From Streptomyces sp. S3(2020) (GTDB lineage Bacteria; Actinomycetota; Actinomycetes; Streptomycetales; Streptomycetaceae), in the NCBI RefSeq assembly GCF_013044505.1, contig NZ_JABERD010000024.1:1-64000 (forward strand): DNA of 64,000 bases, given 5' to 3'. Below are positions 51,575-59,706 of the stretch, in pieces. Both the position numbers and the translations under genes were made by a program. The first letter of the stretch is position 1. Each line of letters starts with the position of its first letter. A model generated the notes under the pieces. The model was given only the letters and a program-made list of their open reading frames with translations, did no database searches and was not told the DNA's origin.

Positions 51575-53494
51575 ATGTCGTCGTCCCTCCCCTATGTCTC
51601 CGCGACCGACTACGACGGCGCGCCCGTGCTCGTGGAGCCGGAGATCAAGCGACTGGACGGCGAGGTCCGGGAGGTGTCCGTCCCGCCGGTCGTGCCGCCC
51701 GTGACCCACGGCTCGCTGGCCGACCTGCCCTTCGACAACGCGGCGGCGGCCCCGCAGGACAGGGTGCTCAGCCGCCGGGCGGAGGACGGCGGCTGGGCCG
51801 ATGTCACCACGGCCGAGTTCGCGGCGCAGGTGCTGGCGCTGGCCAAGGGCCTCATCTCGGAGGGCCTTCAGCCGGGCGACCGGATCGCCGTCATGTCCCG
51901 CACGAACTACGAGTGGACGCTGCTGGACTTCGCCGCGTGGGCGGCGGGACTGGTGACGGTCCCGATCTACCCCACCTCCTCGGTCTTCCAGACCCGCTGG
52001 ATCCTGCACGACTCGGGCGCGGTGGCCCTGGTGACGGAGACCGTCGCCCAGGCCTCCTCCCTCGGCCCCGAACTCAACCGCCTGCCCGACCTGCAACACC
52101 TGTGGGTCATCGAGAAGGGGCATGTGGAGCGCCTGGCCGAGCTCGGGCAGGCCGTCCCCGACGCGGAGATCGACGTACGCCGGGGCATGCTGGGCCCGGA
52201 CACCCTCGCCACGGTCATCTACACCTCGGGCACGACCGGCCGCCCCAAGGGCTGCGCGATCTCGCACGGCAACTTCCTGGCGGAGGTCGACAACGCGATC
52301 GAGATCCTCCACCCGGTCTTCCGGTCCCGCTCGGACGAGGAACTGGCGACGCTGCTGTTCCTCCCCATGTCCCACGTCTTCGGCCGCATGGTGGCGATCG
52401 CGTGCGTCAGGGCCCGGGTCCGCCTCGGCCACGCCCCCAGCCTCAAGTCCGAGGACCTGCTCGGCGACCTGGCCGGCTTCAAGCCCACCTTCCTCCTGGT
52501 CATCCCGTACATGCTGGAGAAGGTCTTCAACAGCGCCCGGGCCAAGGCGGAGACCGGTGGCCGGGTCGCCGCGTTCGACCGCGCGGTGAGCGTCGCCGTC
52601 CGCTACGGCGAGGCGACGGAGGCCCGCCAGGCGGGCACCGGCAGCGGCCCGGGCGCCGCGCTCAAGACGGCCCGCACCTTCTACGACCCCCTCGTCTACC
52701 GCCGCATCCGCAACGCCATGGGCGGCCGGGTCCGCCACATCATCAGCGGCGGCTCACCGCTGGGCCGCAGCCTCCACGCGTTCTTCGCGGGCGCGGGCAT
52801 GGAGATCTACGAGGGCTACGGCCTCACGGAGTCCACCGGCGCGGCCACGGTCACCCCGCCCCTCAAGTCCCGTCTGGGAACCGTGGGTTGGCCCCTGCCG
52901 GGCACCCGGGTCCGGATCGCGGCCGACGGCGAGATCCTGCTGGCCGGCGGCCAGATCTTCCGGGGCTACTGGGACCCGAACGCGGGCGGAGTCATCCCGG
53001 CCTCCACCGACGGCTGGTTCCCGACCGGCGACATCGGCAGCCTGGACGACGAGGGCTACCTCACCATCACCGGCCGCAAGAAGGAACTCCTCATCACCGC
53101 GGGCGGCAAGACGGTGGCCCCTGCCCCCCTGGAGAACTGGCTCCGCCAACACCCCCTGGTCTCCCAGTGCATGGTCGTGGGCGACCGCCGCCCCTACGTC
53201 GCCGCCCTCATCACCCTCGACATGGAGGGCATCACCCACTGGCGCCAGATGAACGGCAAACACCCCGTCCCGGCCGAACTCCTCACCGAAGACGCCGAGT
53301 TGCGCGCCATCCTCCAACGCGCGGTCGACGAGGCGAACAAACTGGTGTCCCGGCCGGAGTCGATCCGCCGTTTCGTGGTCCTGCCGAGGGACTTCACGGA
53401 GAGGGACGGCCACCTGACTCCTTCGATGAAGCTGAGGCGGGAGACGGTGATGGGGGACTTCGCGGAGGAGATCGAGGGCTTGTACGTCCGCTGA
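51575..53494 (+). CDS. Long-chain fatty-acid-CoA ligase (AMP-forming)
   Basis: This 639-residue ANL-superfamily enzyme has the P-loop-like LATVIYTSGTTGRPKGCAISHGNFL, AEEYGLTES-type motif EIYEGYGLTESTGAATVTPP, the Asp of GWFPTGDIGSLDDEGYLTITGRKKELLITAGGKTV, and the C-terminal Lys region (HLTPSMKLRRETVM). It activates fatty acids to acyl-CoA. CAGGAG sits upstream of ATG 51575. It follows the thiolase gene by 245 bases containing an inverted repeat GGTACGC-N5-GCGTACC (51512-51530). Confidence 0.95.
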   Translation: MSSSLPYVSATDYDGAPVLVEPEIKRLDGEVREVSVPPVVPPVTHGSLADLPFDNAAAAPQDRVLSRRAEDGGWADVTTAEFAAQVLALAKGLISEGLQPGDRIAVMSRTNYEWTLLDFAAWAAGLVTVPIYPTSSVFQTRWILHDSGAVALVTETVAQASSLGPELNRLPDLQHLWVIEKGHVERLAELGQAVPDAEIDVRRGMLGPDTLATVIYTSGTTGRPKGCAISHGNFLAEVDNAIEILHPVFRSRSDEELATLLFLPMSHVFGRMVAIACVRARVRLGHAPSLKSEDLLGDLAGFKPTFLLVIPYMLEKVFNSARAKAETGGRVAAFDRAVSVAVRYGEATEARQAGTGSGPGAALKTARTFYDPLVYRRIRNAMGGRVRHIISGGSPLGRSLHAFFAGAGMEIYEGYGLTESTGAATVTPPLKSRLGTVGWPLPGTRVRIAADGEILLAGGQIFRGYWDPNAGGVIPASTDGWFPTGDIGSLDDEGYLTITGRKKELLITAGGKTVAPAPLENWLRQHPLVSQCMVVGDRRPYVAALITLDMEGITHWRQMNGKHPVPAELLTEDAELRAILQRAVDEANKLVSRPESIRRFVVLPRDFTERDGHLTPSMKLRRETVMGDFAEEIEGLYVR

Positions 53495-53833
53495 GCACTT
53501 TGTGGCCAGCCTGGGTCCGAGCTACCCGGGCCTCATGGCAAGAGCGCCATCGTGGACCCGGTCCGGCCGCTGCACCGCCTACGCGCAGGCCTGCTGCGTT
53601 TCGGCGGACGGCTTGCCCACTTCATCGGCCGCAAGACGGCTCCATCGTGCTGGTCGTCGCGCGTGCCGTGCGGGGACGGTTCGGTTCTCTGTCCGTGAAC
53701 GGTGCGCCGGTCTCCCGCGACCCGGTGTTCCTGCTCAGCCCCGGTGGCCTCCACCGCGTCCGGTCCGGACAGCGCACGAAATCCGGCTGAGTCACCAGGA
53801 GGGGGATCCGGTTTTCCTACCGTGTCGGTCCTC
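53495..53833. other. Gene-poor stretch between the acyl-CoA ligase and the toxin-antitoxin pair
   Basis: These 339 bases carry no frame with convincing start, SD and coding character. Fragments such as a plus-strand LHRLRAGLLRFGGRLAHFIGR and the frame ending VSRDPVFLLSPGG look protein-like but are broken, so a decayed gene is possible. It marks the left edge of the accessory island. Confidence 0.45.
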
Positions 53834-54220
53834 TCAGCGAGTGAGGTCGAGGACCGGCACGCCTCTGCCGTCGTACGCCTTGGAGGCCACGGTGGCGACC
53901 AGCGCGCCCGCGCCCCAGTCGGGCAGATGCCGTACGGCATGGATGGCGGCCCCGACGCCGGGAGGCACGCCGTCCCGGCGCAGCTGGGCGATGGCGAGGG
54001 CGGCGGGATAGTCCAGGTCGAGTGTGTGGATCACTTCGAGTTGGCCGATGTGCTCGGCGAGGCCCAGGTACTCGGCGTCCGCTTCCAGGACGGACAGCAC
54101 GGGCGCCCACAGCCGGACCTCGGGTTCGTAGTGCGCCGCGTGGACGAGCGCGGACACTTGCCGGTTGCCCGAGAGAGCGAGAAGCGTGGGAGTGTCCAAC
54201 ACGAGATGCTGCTGGATCAT
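53834..54220 (-). CDS. PIN-domain protein, probable toxin of a toxin-antitoxin pair
   Basis: This 128-residue protein has the PIN start QQHLVLDTPTLLALSG (first catalytic Asp), the helix SVLEADAEYLGL (acidic) and a C-terminal ALVATVASKAYDGRGVPVLDL strand-helix. The third catalytic Asp that normally starts the DALIAA helix reads Gly (GAGALVAT), so RNase activity may be impaired. Its ATG overlaps the stop of the ribbon-helix-helix antitoxin gene by four bases (ATGA), the normal VapBC order. Confidence 0.75.
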   Translation of the reverse strand: MIQQHLVLDTPTLLALSGNRQVSALVHAAHYEPEVRLWAPVLSVLEADAEYLGLAEHIGQLEVIHTLDLDYPAALAIAQLRRDGVPPGVGAAIHAVRHLPDWGAGALVATVASKAYDGRGVPVLDLTR

Positions 54221-54480
54221 GCGGCGGAACCCGGCCGATCCGCGAAGGCGCTACGCAGCTTGCGCCTCATGGCGGCACTCTCCTCGTCCGTCACGTCGAC
54301 TCCGAAGTGCTCGGAGAGGTAGGCCCGGGTTCGCTCGGCACGCTCGTGCCGCTCCTCCGAGGTGAGTGTCGTCTCTGCGAGTTCCTGGACGAGAGAGCGG
54401 ATCGATGTGCCGCGCGACTCGGCGATGACCGCGAGGCGGTCGCGGACCTCTGTGGGTACTCGGATCATGGCGTCGGACAT
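54217..54480 (-). CDS. Ribbon-helix-helix antitoxin
   Basis: This 87-residue protein has an RHH N-terminus (MSDAMIRVPTEVRDRLAVIAESRGTSIRSLVQELAETTL) followed by a charged toxin-binding tail (ERHERAERTRAYLSEHFGVDVTDEESAAMRRKLRSAF). It is encoded directly upstream of and overlapping the PIN gene. TATACT lies six bases before the ATG without an SD, pointing to a leaderless mRNA. The same sequence is part of a GTATAC...GTATAC operator, so autoregulation is likely. Confidence 0.82.
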   Translation of the reverse strand: MSDAMIRVPTEVRDRLAVIAESRGTSIRSLVQELAETTLTSEERHERAERTRAYLSEHFGVDVTDEESAAMRRKLRSAFADRPGSAA

Positions 54481-54487
54481 AGGAGGA

Positions 54488-54505
54488 GTATACGGCGGCG
54501 TATAC
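54488..54505. promoter_or_regulatory. Antitoxin operator/-10 with two GTATAC hexamers
   Basis: GTATACGGCGGCGTATAC is an 18-bp near-palindrome with GTATAC at 54488-54493 and 54500-54505, centres 12 bp apart. On the minus strand it supplies TATACT six bases before the antitoxin start. Confidence 0.6.
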
Positions 54506-54564
54506 GCACTCTGGGTCCGCGGCGCGGAATTCTCAAGTGGGCACCCCGCATCGAGTGGCGCCGC

Positions 54565-54576
54565 TACGGTCCTGCC
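54565..54576 (+). promoter_or_regulatory. Leaderless-type -10 before the NACHT gene
   Basis: TACGGT (54565-54570) is six bases before the ATG at 54577 and there is no SD, matching the geometry of the divergent antitoxin promoter. Confidence 0.45.
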
Positions 54577-57500
54577 ATGGGGTGGGAGTCGGAGCGGGTC
54601 AAGGCGACAGGGGAGCGGGCGGTCGGGGCGGCGGGTGATGTGATGGCCGCGGCTACCGGGGATCACAGCAACGCGTCCTACACACACATCGAGAACCAGT
54701 ACGTACAGCAGGCGTCGAGAGCTGCCGTGTTGTCGTCGGAGGAGACCGCCGACGCGTTACGGCGGTACGAGACCCGGGTCCGCGAGTGTTACGGCCGACT
54801 GGACCTTGAGGTTCTCATCCCCACCGAGGAGGGCGAGCACCCGCCGGTCGTGCTGGAGGAGGTGTTCGTCCCGCCGGTGGTCCGGGCGAACCCGCCGCCG
54901 GTGGAGCTTCCGAGGGACATCCGCCAGCGGCTCGTCGAGGCGGGGGAGTGGCCATCGAGTCTGCCGCCCGGTCTGGAGCGGGAGGCACTGGACCGTGCGC
55001 GCCAGGAGTACGCGGAGCGGCCTGCGCGGGATGTCCTGGAGGTGCTGGCCGATCCGGGCGCGGACCGTGTCGTCCTGCTCGGTGATCCGGGGGCGGGAAA
55101 GTCGACACTGGCCCGGTACCTGGCCCTCCTTCTCCCCGGTGAGATCCCCGTGGGTCATCCGCTGGAGTCGCTCGCCGGCCGGGTGCCCCTGGTCGTGGAG
55201 TTGCGGGAGTACGCGGCGGCCGGATGGCGGGACCGTACGTTCGAGGAGTTCCTACGGCACCTGCACGGCACCAAGGGCATGGCGCCGCCTTTCCCGGTCA
55301 CCGAGCGGCTGCTCGCCGAGGGCAGGGCAGTGGTGGTCTTCGACGGGCTCGACGAGCTCTTCGATCCGGCGGCACGCAAGGAGGTCAGCCATCGGATCGC
55401 CGACTTCGCGTTTCGTCACACCGAGGCCGGGGTGCGGGTGGTGGTGACCTCGCGGGTCATCGGCTATCTGCACGGGGTGCTGGAACGCGCCGGGTTCGAG
55501 CACTTCAAGATCGAAGATCTGGACGAGCACAGGATCGACGACTTCGCCAGGCAGTGGTACGCCTCCGCGTGCCCACAGGACAACGAACTGGCGCACCGGC
55601 TCTACGCGCGCCTCACCGATGCGATCACCCAGTCCCCCTCCCTTCAGGGCCTCGCGGGCAACCCCCTGCTGCTGACCATCCTGGCGATCGTCGGCCGTCG
55701 CCGTGAACTCCCCCGCGACCGCCAGGGCGTCTACCGACACGCGATCGCAGTGCTGGTGGCCCACTGGGATCAGCAGGCGAAGAACCTGCACTCCCCCGAG
55801 GACGCCGAGGCGCTGGCCTACCTCGGTGACGAGGACCGGCAGGAGCTGCTGTGCCTGGTGGCCCGGAAGATCCAGGAGGGCACCGACGGCATCGAGAGCA
55901 ACTACATCCACCAGGATGAACTGTTGGCCACCTTCAAGGAATACCTCCGCGAGCAGTACGAACTCCCCGTGGCCCAGGCTGTGGCGGCGGCGCGGACGAT
56001 GGTGAAGCAGCTGCGGGAGCGGAACTTCATCCTGAGCCACTACGGAGCGGGCACCTATGCCTTCGTGCACCGGACGTTCCTGGAGTATCTGGCGGCGGAG
56101 GACATAGGCCGCCGCTACACACGCGAACGGGAGTGGACCCCCGAGGAGCTGATTGACGAGGTCTTCGTGCGACGGGCTGATGATCCGGCATGGCACGAGG
56201 TACTGCTCCTGCTGATCGGACAGCTGGGAGAGCGGGAGGCGGCCGCGGCGATCGACCGGCTGCTGGAGATGCACCGGCGACGGAACGAGTCCGATGTCAT
56301 GCGCTTGGTGCTGGCGACAAGGGCGTTGACCGAGGTACGCAAGATCGGCACGGTGGCGTCACAGAGCCGGGCCGTGGTCGATGCCTTGATCAGATGCCTG
56401 GAGCTGGCCGACACCTGGGTAGGGCTGAGTCTCTGGGACAAGGAGACCGCGCTTGCACTCATTACCCTCCCACCGCACTGGAGCGGGCGACTGCGCTTCC
56501 TGCGATGGTTTCATCTGCGAGGCCAGTTCAGAGAGGGGGACGATCACCCCGCAATGATGGCCGGCGTTCTCTACCGCGGGTTCGAACTGCCTCGGCGCAT
56601 GTCGGTCCACGCCCAGTCGGGCACGGCGCGATCCCGGTTGCTGAGTTTCCTGACCGCCTCCTGTGACTCCGCCGCGGAGATCTATGACCTGCTGCGGGAT
56701 CCGGTTCGGAAGGATCCCGACAGCGGCGTCCGGTACGCCGCACTGTTGTTGCTCGCCGAGAACGGAGGCGACGGGGCAGAGGTGAGAGCACTCATCCGGG
56801 ACCGCTCCCGCACCGATCCCGCGGTTTGGGTGCGAGCTCTCGCCCTCTCCCTGCTGGGCAGAGTGGAGGACGATGCGTGGCAGCCGATCTTCGAGACGGC
56901 CGAGTCGGGGTCCGATCGCGACGAACGTCTTTCCGCGCTCGTCGCGATCGCCAAGTACCGCGGTGATGATCCTCGTACCTGGCGAGTATTGCGTCGGCAT
57001 GCCGTCGAGGACCCGTCCGACCTGATTCGTGGGGCCGCCCTCACCGGGCTCCACGACACGTGCGGCGACAAGGACGACACCTGGGCGCTGATTCGTGACC
57101 GTGCCGCGTTGGACTCGCAGACACGCGTGCGCCAGAGGGCGTTGCGCCTGCTGGGCGGGAGACCGGACGACTGGGAGTTCGTCCGTGGGCTCGTGCTGTC
57201 GGCCAAGGACTCGTACATACGGTCCCAGGCTCTCAACGAACTCACCCAACTACGGGGCGACGAACCCGACATCTGGCAGTTGGTGCGGCAACGAGCCGTC
57301 GACGATCCGAACGAGCACGTGCGAGGCAACGCGTGCTGCCTGCTGGGGCCGCGGAAGGACGACACCGGCGCCGAGGATCTTCTGCGCCGCCGGATCGCCG
57401 AGGATCCGGGCGACATGGCCCGTGCGGACGCGCTCGACGCCCTGTCGGACAACTTCGGTGACAACGAAGAGGTTTGGGAGCTGGCCCGCAGGCTCGCCGT

Positions 57501-58098
57501 CGAGGATCTCTCCCACGGCGTGCGCGACGTCGCGATCACCGCGCTCTGCGAGCACAGGAGCGAGGACCCCGCCACCTGGAAGCTGGTCTTCGACCGTGTC
57601 ACCACGGATGAGGAAGCGTTCGTCCGCGAAGAGGCCATGCGGTCGATGAGGCACTACCCGGGTGACCGGGCCCATGCGTGGAGTCTTTTCCGTGAGCGCG
57701 CCTACGACGACTCCGACGCATCGGTACGCGCCCGGGCCCTGCTCCTGCTGGCGACCGACCGGGGCGACGAGCCCGCGGCACTGGACGTGATTCGTGACCG
57801 GGCGGTCGCCGACCCGGCTGTCCGTGTCCGGGCCGCCGCGCTGCGCTGGTGGGCCGTGTACGAGAAGGGGGAGGCCGGGGCGGAACTTCTTCGGGACCGC
57901 GCTGTCGCCGATCCGCATCCCGATGCCCGGACCGTCGCGCTCCAGTCCCTCGCCTACGGCTGGCCCGCCCACGCGTCGACGATCCCACTCCTACGGGAGC
58001 GGGCCGAGGCGGACGAGGACGCAGGCGTACGCATCGAGGCGGCTCGCGCCCTGGCAGCGGCGCAGGCGCTAGCGCCGCTCGCTGACCAACTTCCCTGA
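54577..58098 (+). CDS. NACHT-type STAND ATPase with C-terminal HEAT-like repeats
   Basis: This 1173-residue protein has a short N-terminus of about 150 residues with the motif GERAVGAAGDVMAAATGDHSNAS and no recognised effector enzyme. The NACHT ATPase follows: Walker A VVLLGDPGAGKSTLARYLALLL (about 165-186), Walker B RAVVVFDGLDELFD (250-263), VVVTSRVIGY (sensor 1), and GLAGNPLLLTILAIVGRR (358-375). A winged-helix part ends near LAAEDIGRRY. From about residue 702, roughly 14 repeats of 32-34 residues follow, with consensus (L/I)RDRAxxDPxxxVRxxALxxL. NACHT proteins of this build include bacterial anti-phage sensors. Codon 61 is TTA (54757-54759). It is divergent from the toxin-antitoxin pair. 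Confidence 0.9.
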   Translation: MGWESERVKATGERAVGAAGDVMAAATGDHSNASYTHIENQYVQQASRAAVLSSEETADALRRYETRVRECYGRLDLEVLIPTEEGEHPPVVLEEVFVPPVVRANPPPVELPRDIRQRLVEAGEWPSSLPPGLEREALDRARQEYAERPARDVLEVLADPGADRVVLLGDPGAGKSTLARYLALLLPGEIPVGHPLESLAGRVPLVVELREYAAAGWRDRTFEEFLRHLHGTKGMAPPFPVTERLLAEGRAVVVFDGLDELFDPAARKEVSHRIADFAFRHTEAGVRVVVTSRVIGYLHGVLERAGFEHFKIEDLDEHRIDDFARQWYASACPQDNELAHRLYARLTDAITQSPSLQGLAGNPLLLTILAIVGRRRELPRDRQGVYRHAIAVLVAHWDQQAKNLHSPEDAEALAYLGDEDRQELLCLVARKIQEGTDGIESNYIHQDELLATFKEYLREQYELPVAQAVAAARTMVKQLRERNFILSHYGAGTYAFVHRTFLEYLAAEDIGRRYTREREWTPEELIDEVFVRRADDPAWHEVLLLLIGQLGEREAAAAIDRLLEMHRRRNESDVMRLVLATRALTEVRKIGTVASQSRAVVDALIRCLELADTWVGLSLWDKETALALITLPPHWSGRLRFLRWFHLRGQFREGDDHPAMMAGVLYRGFELPRRMSVHAQSGTARSRLLSFLTASCDSAAEIYDLLRDPVRKDPDSGVRYAALLLLAENGGDGAEVRALIRDRSRTDPAVWVRALALSLLGRVEDDAWQPIFETAESGSDRDERLSALVAIAKYRGDDPRTWRVLRRHAVEDPSDLIRGAALTGLHDTCGDKDDTWALIRDRAALDSQTRVRQRALRLLGGRPDDWEFVRGLVLSAKDSYIRSQALNELTQLRGDEPDIWQLVRQRAVDDPNEHVRGNACCLLGPRKDDTGAEDLLRRRIAEDPGDMARADALDALSDNFGDNEEVWELARRLAVEDLSHGVRDVAITALCEHRSEDPATWKLVFDRVTTDEEAFVREEAMRSMRHYPGDRAHAWSLFRERAYDDSDASVRARALLLLATDRGDEPAALDVIRDRAVADPAVRVRAAALRWWAVYEKGEAGAELLRDRAVADPHPDARTVALQSLAYGWPAHASTIPLLRERAEADEDAGVRIEAARALAAAQALAPLADQLP

Positions 58099-58263
58099 GA
58101 GGAAGGCGGACCAGGTAGCGGGGGAGAGGGTGAGGTGGGGGCCGGTGGGGTGCTTGGAGTCGCGGAGGTGGATGGTGGCGGGAGTGAGAGCGGCCTCCAG
58201 GCACTCGCCGCCTTCGCCGCCGCTGTAGCTGGACTTGAACCAGGTGAGCTGCTCGTTGGTCAT
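58069..58263 (-). CDS. DUF397 protein
   Basis: This 64-residue protein has the DUF397 pattern WFKSSYSGGEGGECLEAA, then VRDSK-like IHLRDSKHPTGPHLTLSPATWSAFL. DUF397 proteins partner XRE/DUF5753 regulators in Streptomyces. Its ATG overlaps the stop of the XRE gene (ATGA), and its 3' end overlaps the NACHT gene by 30 bases, so antisense interference is possible. Confidence 0.92.
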   Translation of the reverse strand: MTNEQLTWFKSSYSGGEGGECLEAALTPATIHLRDSKHPTGPHLTLSPATWSAFLSGKLVSERR

Positions 58264-59114
58264 AGCTCCTCCAGCTTCTGCTCGATCAACTTCCGTGTCT
58301 CCGAAGGGGAGAGTGCCATCGCCCGCATGATTCCATAGCGGTCAACGATCTTGCGGACTTCTTCCGAGTCGGTGATCAGCCGGGGGTACCCCTGTACCTC
58401 CGTGTACGCCACCTGCCCGTGTCCTTTGGGCGTCAGCAGGTTGAACGCACCGTCCATGTTGGGGTGTTCCTCCAGCCCGGACGGCATCACCTGGATCTCG
58501 ACGTTCTGCCTGCCTCCGATGCTCAGCAGGTGTCGCAGCTGATCGGTGTGCACACGTCGTCCGCCGATCGGCCGGTCCAGCACGATCTCTTCGAGGACGT
58601 AACTCACGATCGGTGCAGGCAAACGCTCGAATACCTGCTGCCGCGAGAGCCGGTCCGAAACCCGCTTCTCGATCGTCTCCTCGTCGAGAAACGGCCGCCG
58701 TTTCGTGAACACCGCCCGCGCGTAGTCGTCGGTCTGCAACAGGCCAGGCACCCCATGGTTGGCATAGAAGTGCAGCTCAACCGCCTCCGCCTCCAACCCG
58801 GCGTAACTCCGATACCACTCCGGATGCCGAGTCCGGACCTTGGTCATCGCCTCCCTGACCTCGGGAATGGCCTCCTTCAGCAGGCCCCCGGCGTCCAGGA
58901 TTTCGTCGGCCTGCTCCAGGACCTCCGGACGGATCACCCGTACGCCGCGCTCCATGGCGGAGATCATGTCCGAGCCGTACCCCAACAGCTTCCCGAACTC
59001 CTTCTGGGTCAGCCCCTTCCGCTCCCGCAGCAGCTTGAGCATCTTGCCCAGCGCGGTGAACAACCCGGTCGCCCCGTCGACTTCGGCCGGTGTCTCCGGC
59101 CTTCGCTCATCCAC
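58260..59114 (-). CDS. XRE-family regulator with DUF5753 domain
   Basis: This is about 284 residues: an XRE helix-turn-helix (LGKMLKLLRERKGLTQKEFGKLLGYGSDMISAMERGVRVIRPEVLEQ) followed by the DUF5753 domain (VPGLLQTDDYARAVFTKRRPFLDEETIEKRVSDRLSRQ; LLSIGGRQNVEIQVMPSGLEEHPNMDGAFNLL). The GTG at 59114 has GGGAGG nine bases upstream; the GTG at 59123 directly abuts that SD. It forms an operon with DUF397 and is divergent from an HATPase gene, a common Streptomyces triad linked to development or antibiotic control (WhiJ-like). Confidence 0.93.
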   Translation of the reverse strand: MDERRPETPAEVDGATGLFTALGKMLKLLRERKGLTQKEFGKLLGYGSDMISAMERGVRVIRPEVLEQADEILDAGGLLKEAIPEVREAMTKVRTRHPEWYRSYAGLEAEAVELHFYANHGVPGLLQTDDYARAVFTKRRPFLDEETIEKRVSDRLSRQQVFERLPAPIVSYVLEEIVLDRPIGGRRVHTDQLRHLLSIGGRQNVEIQVMPSGLEEHPNMDGAFNLLTPKGHGQVAYTEVQGYPRLITDSEEVRKIVDRYGIMRAMALSPSETRKLIEQKLEEL

Positions 59115-59230
59115 GCGATCCACCCTCCCGCTCGACTGCTCGTACTCCGGACCGACGGCACACGTACAGCTACTCAGAGTCGCCGCATCGCACCTGGTCA
59201 GCGTAGAGACAACCCACCACGCTCAGTCAC

Positions 59231-59689
59231 GTGAACGCCGAAATCTCCACCCTCCTCAGTGCCACCCCGCGCGGCGCCCGTCAGGCCCGTCGCCTCACCG
59301 CGCGGCAACTCGATGCCTGGGGGCACCCCTACGGCAGCGACGTGAACGCCACCGCACAACAGGTCGTCGCCGAACTCGCCGCCAACGCCGTCACCCACGG
59401 CAGAGTCCCCGGCCGCGACTTCGCACTGCGCCTGACGCTCACCGCCGAAGCCACCCTCCGTATCGAGGTGAGCGACGCCAGGTCCGACCGTCGACTGCGC
59501 TATGTGACCGACCCGGACGCGGAAGGCGGCCGTGGTCTGATCCTCGTCACGCTTCTCTCCCAGGCCTGGGGGGTCATGGAGCGCGGCGTCGGCAAGACCG
59601 TCTGGGCGGAGCTGTCCCTCAAGGAACCGGAGTCACACGGCGGCACAACCATCGCGCCCCAACGAGAGTCTCCTGATCACCAGACTTAG
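59231..59689 (+). CDS. HATPase (anti-sigma regulatory factor-like) protein
   Basis: This 152-residue protein is a GHKL-type ATPase. N box: ATAQQVVAELAANAVTHGRVPGRDF. G1-type motif: LRIEVSDARSDRRLRYVTDPDAEGGRGLILVTLLSQAWGVMERGVGKTVWAELSL. Such RsbW-like proteins bind STAS antagonists or sigma factors. It pairs divergently with XRE-DUF397. GTG at 59231. Confidence 0.92.
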   Translation: MNAEISTLLSATPRGARQARRLTARQLDAWGHPYGSDVNATAQQVVAELAANAVTHGRVPGRDFALRLTLTAEATLRIEVSDARSDRRLRYVTDPDAEGGRGLILVTLLSQAWGVMERGVGKTVWAELSLKEPESHGGTTIAPQRESPDHQT

Positions 59690-59706
59690 ATCACCGCAGG
59701 AGACGC

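Noticed and set aside
51532..53790. 752-residue frame overlapping the acyl-CoA ligase
   Set aside because: Its sequence is Arg/Gly/Pro-rich and out of frame with the clear ANL ligase.
54022..54576. N-terminal extension of the NACHT protein back to 54022
   Set aside because: It is antisense to the PIN/RHH pair and Arg-rich. ATG 54577 has a promoter-like TACGGT at leaderless spacing.
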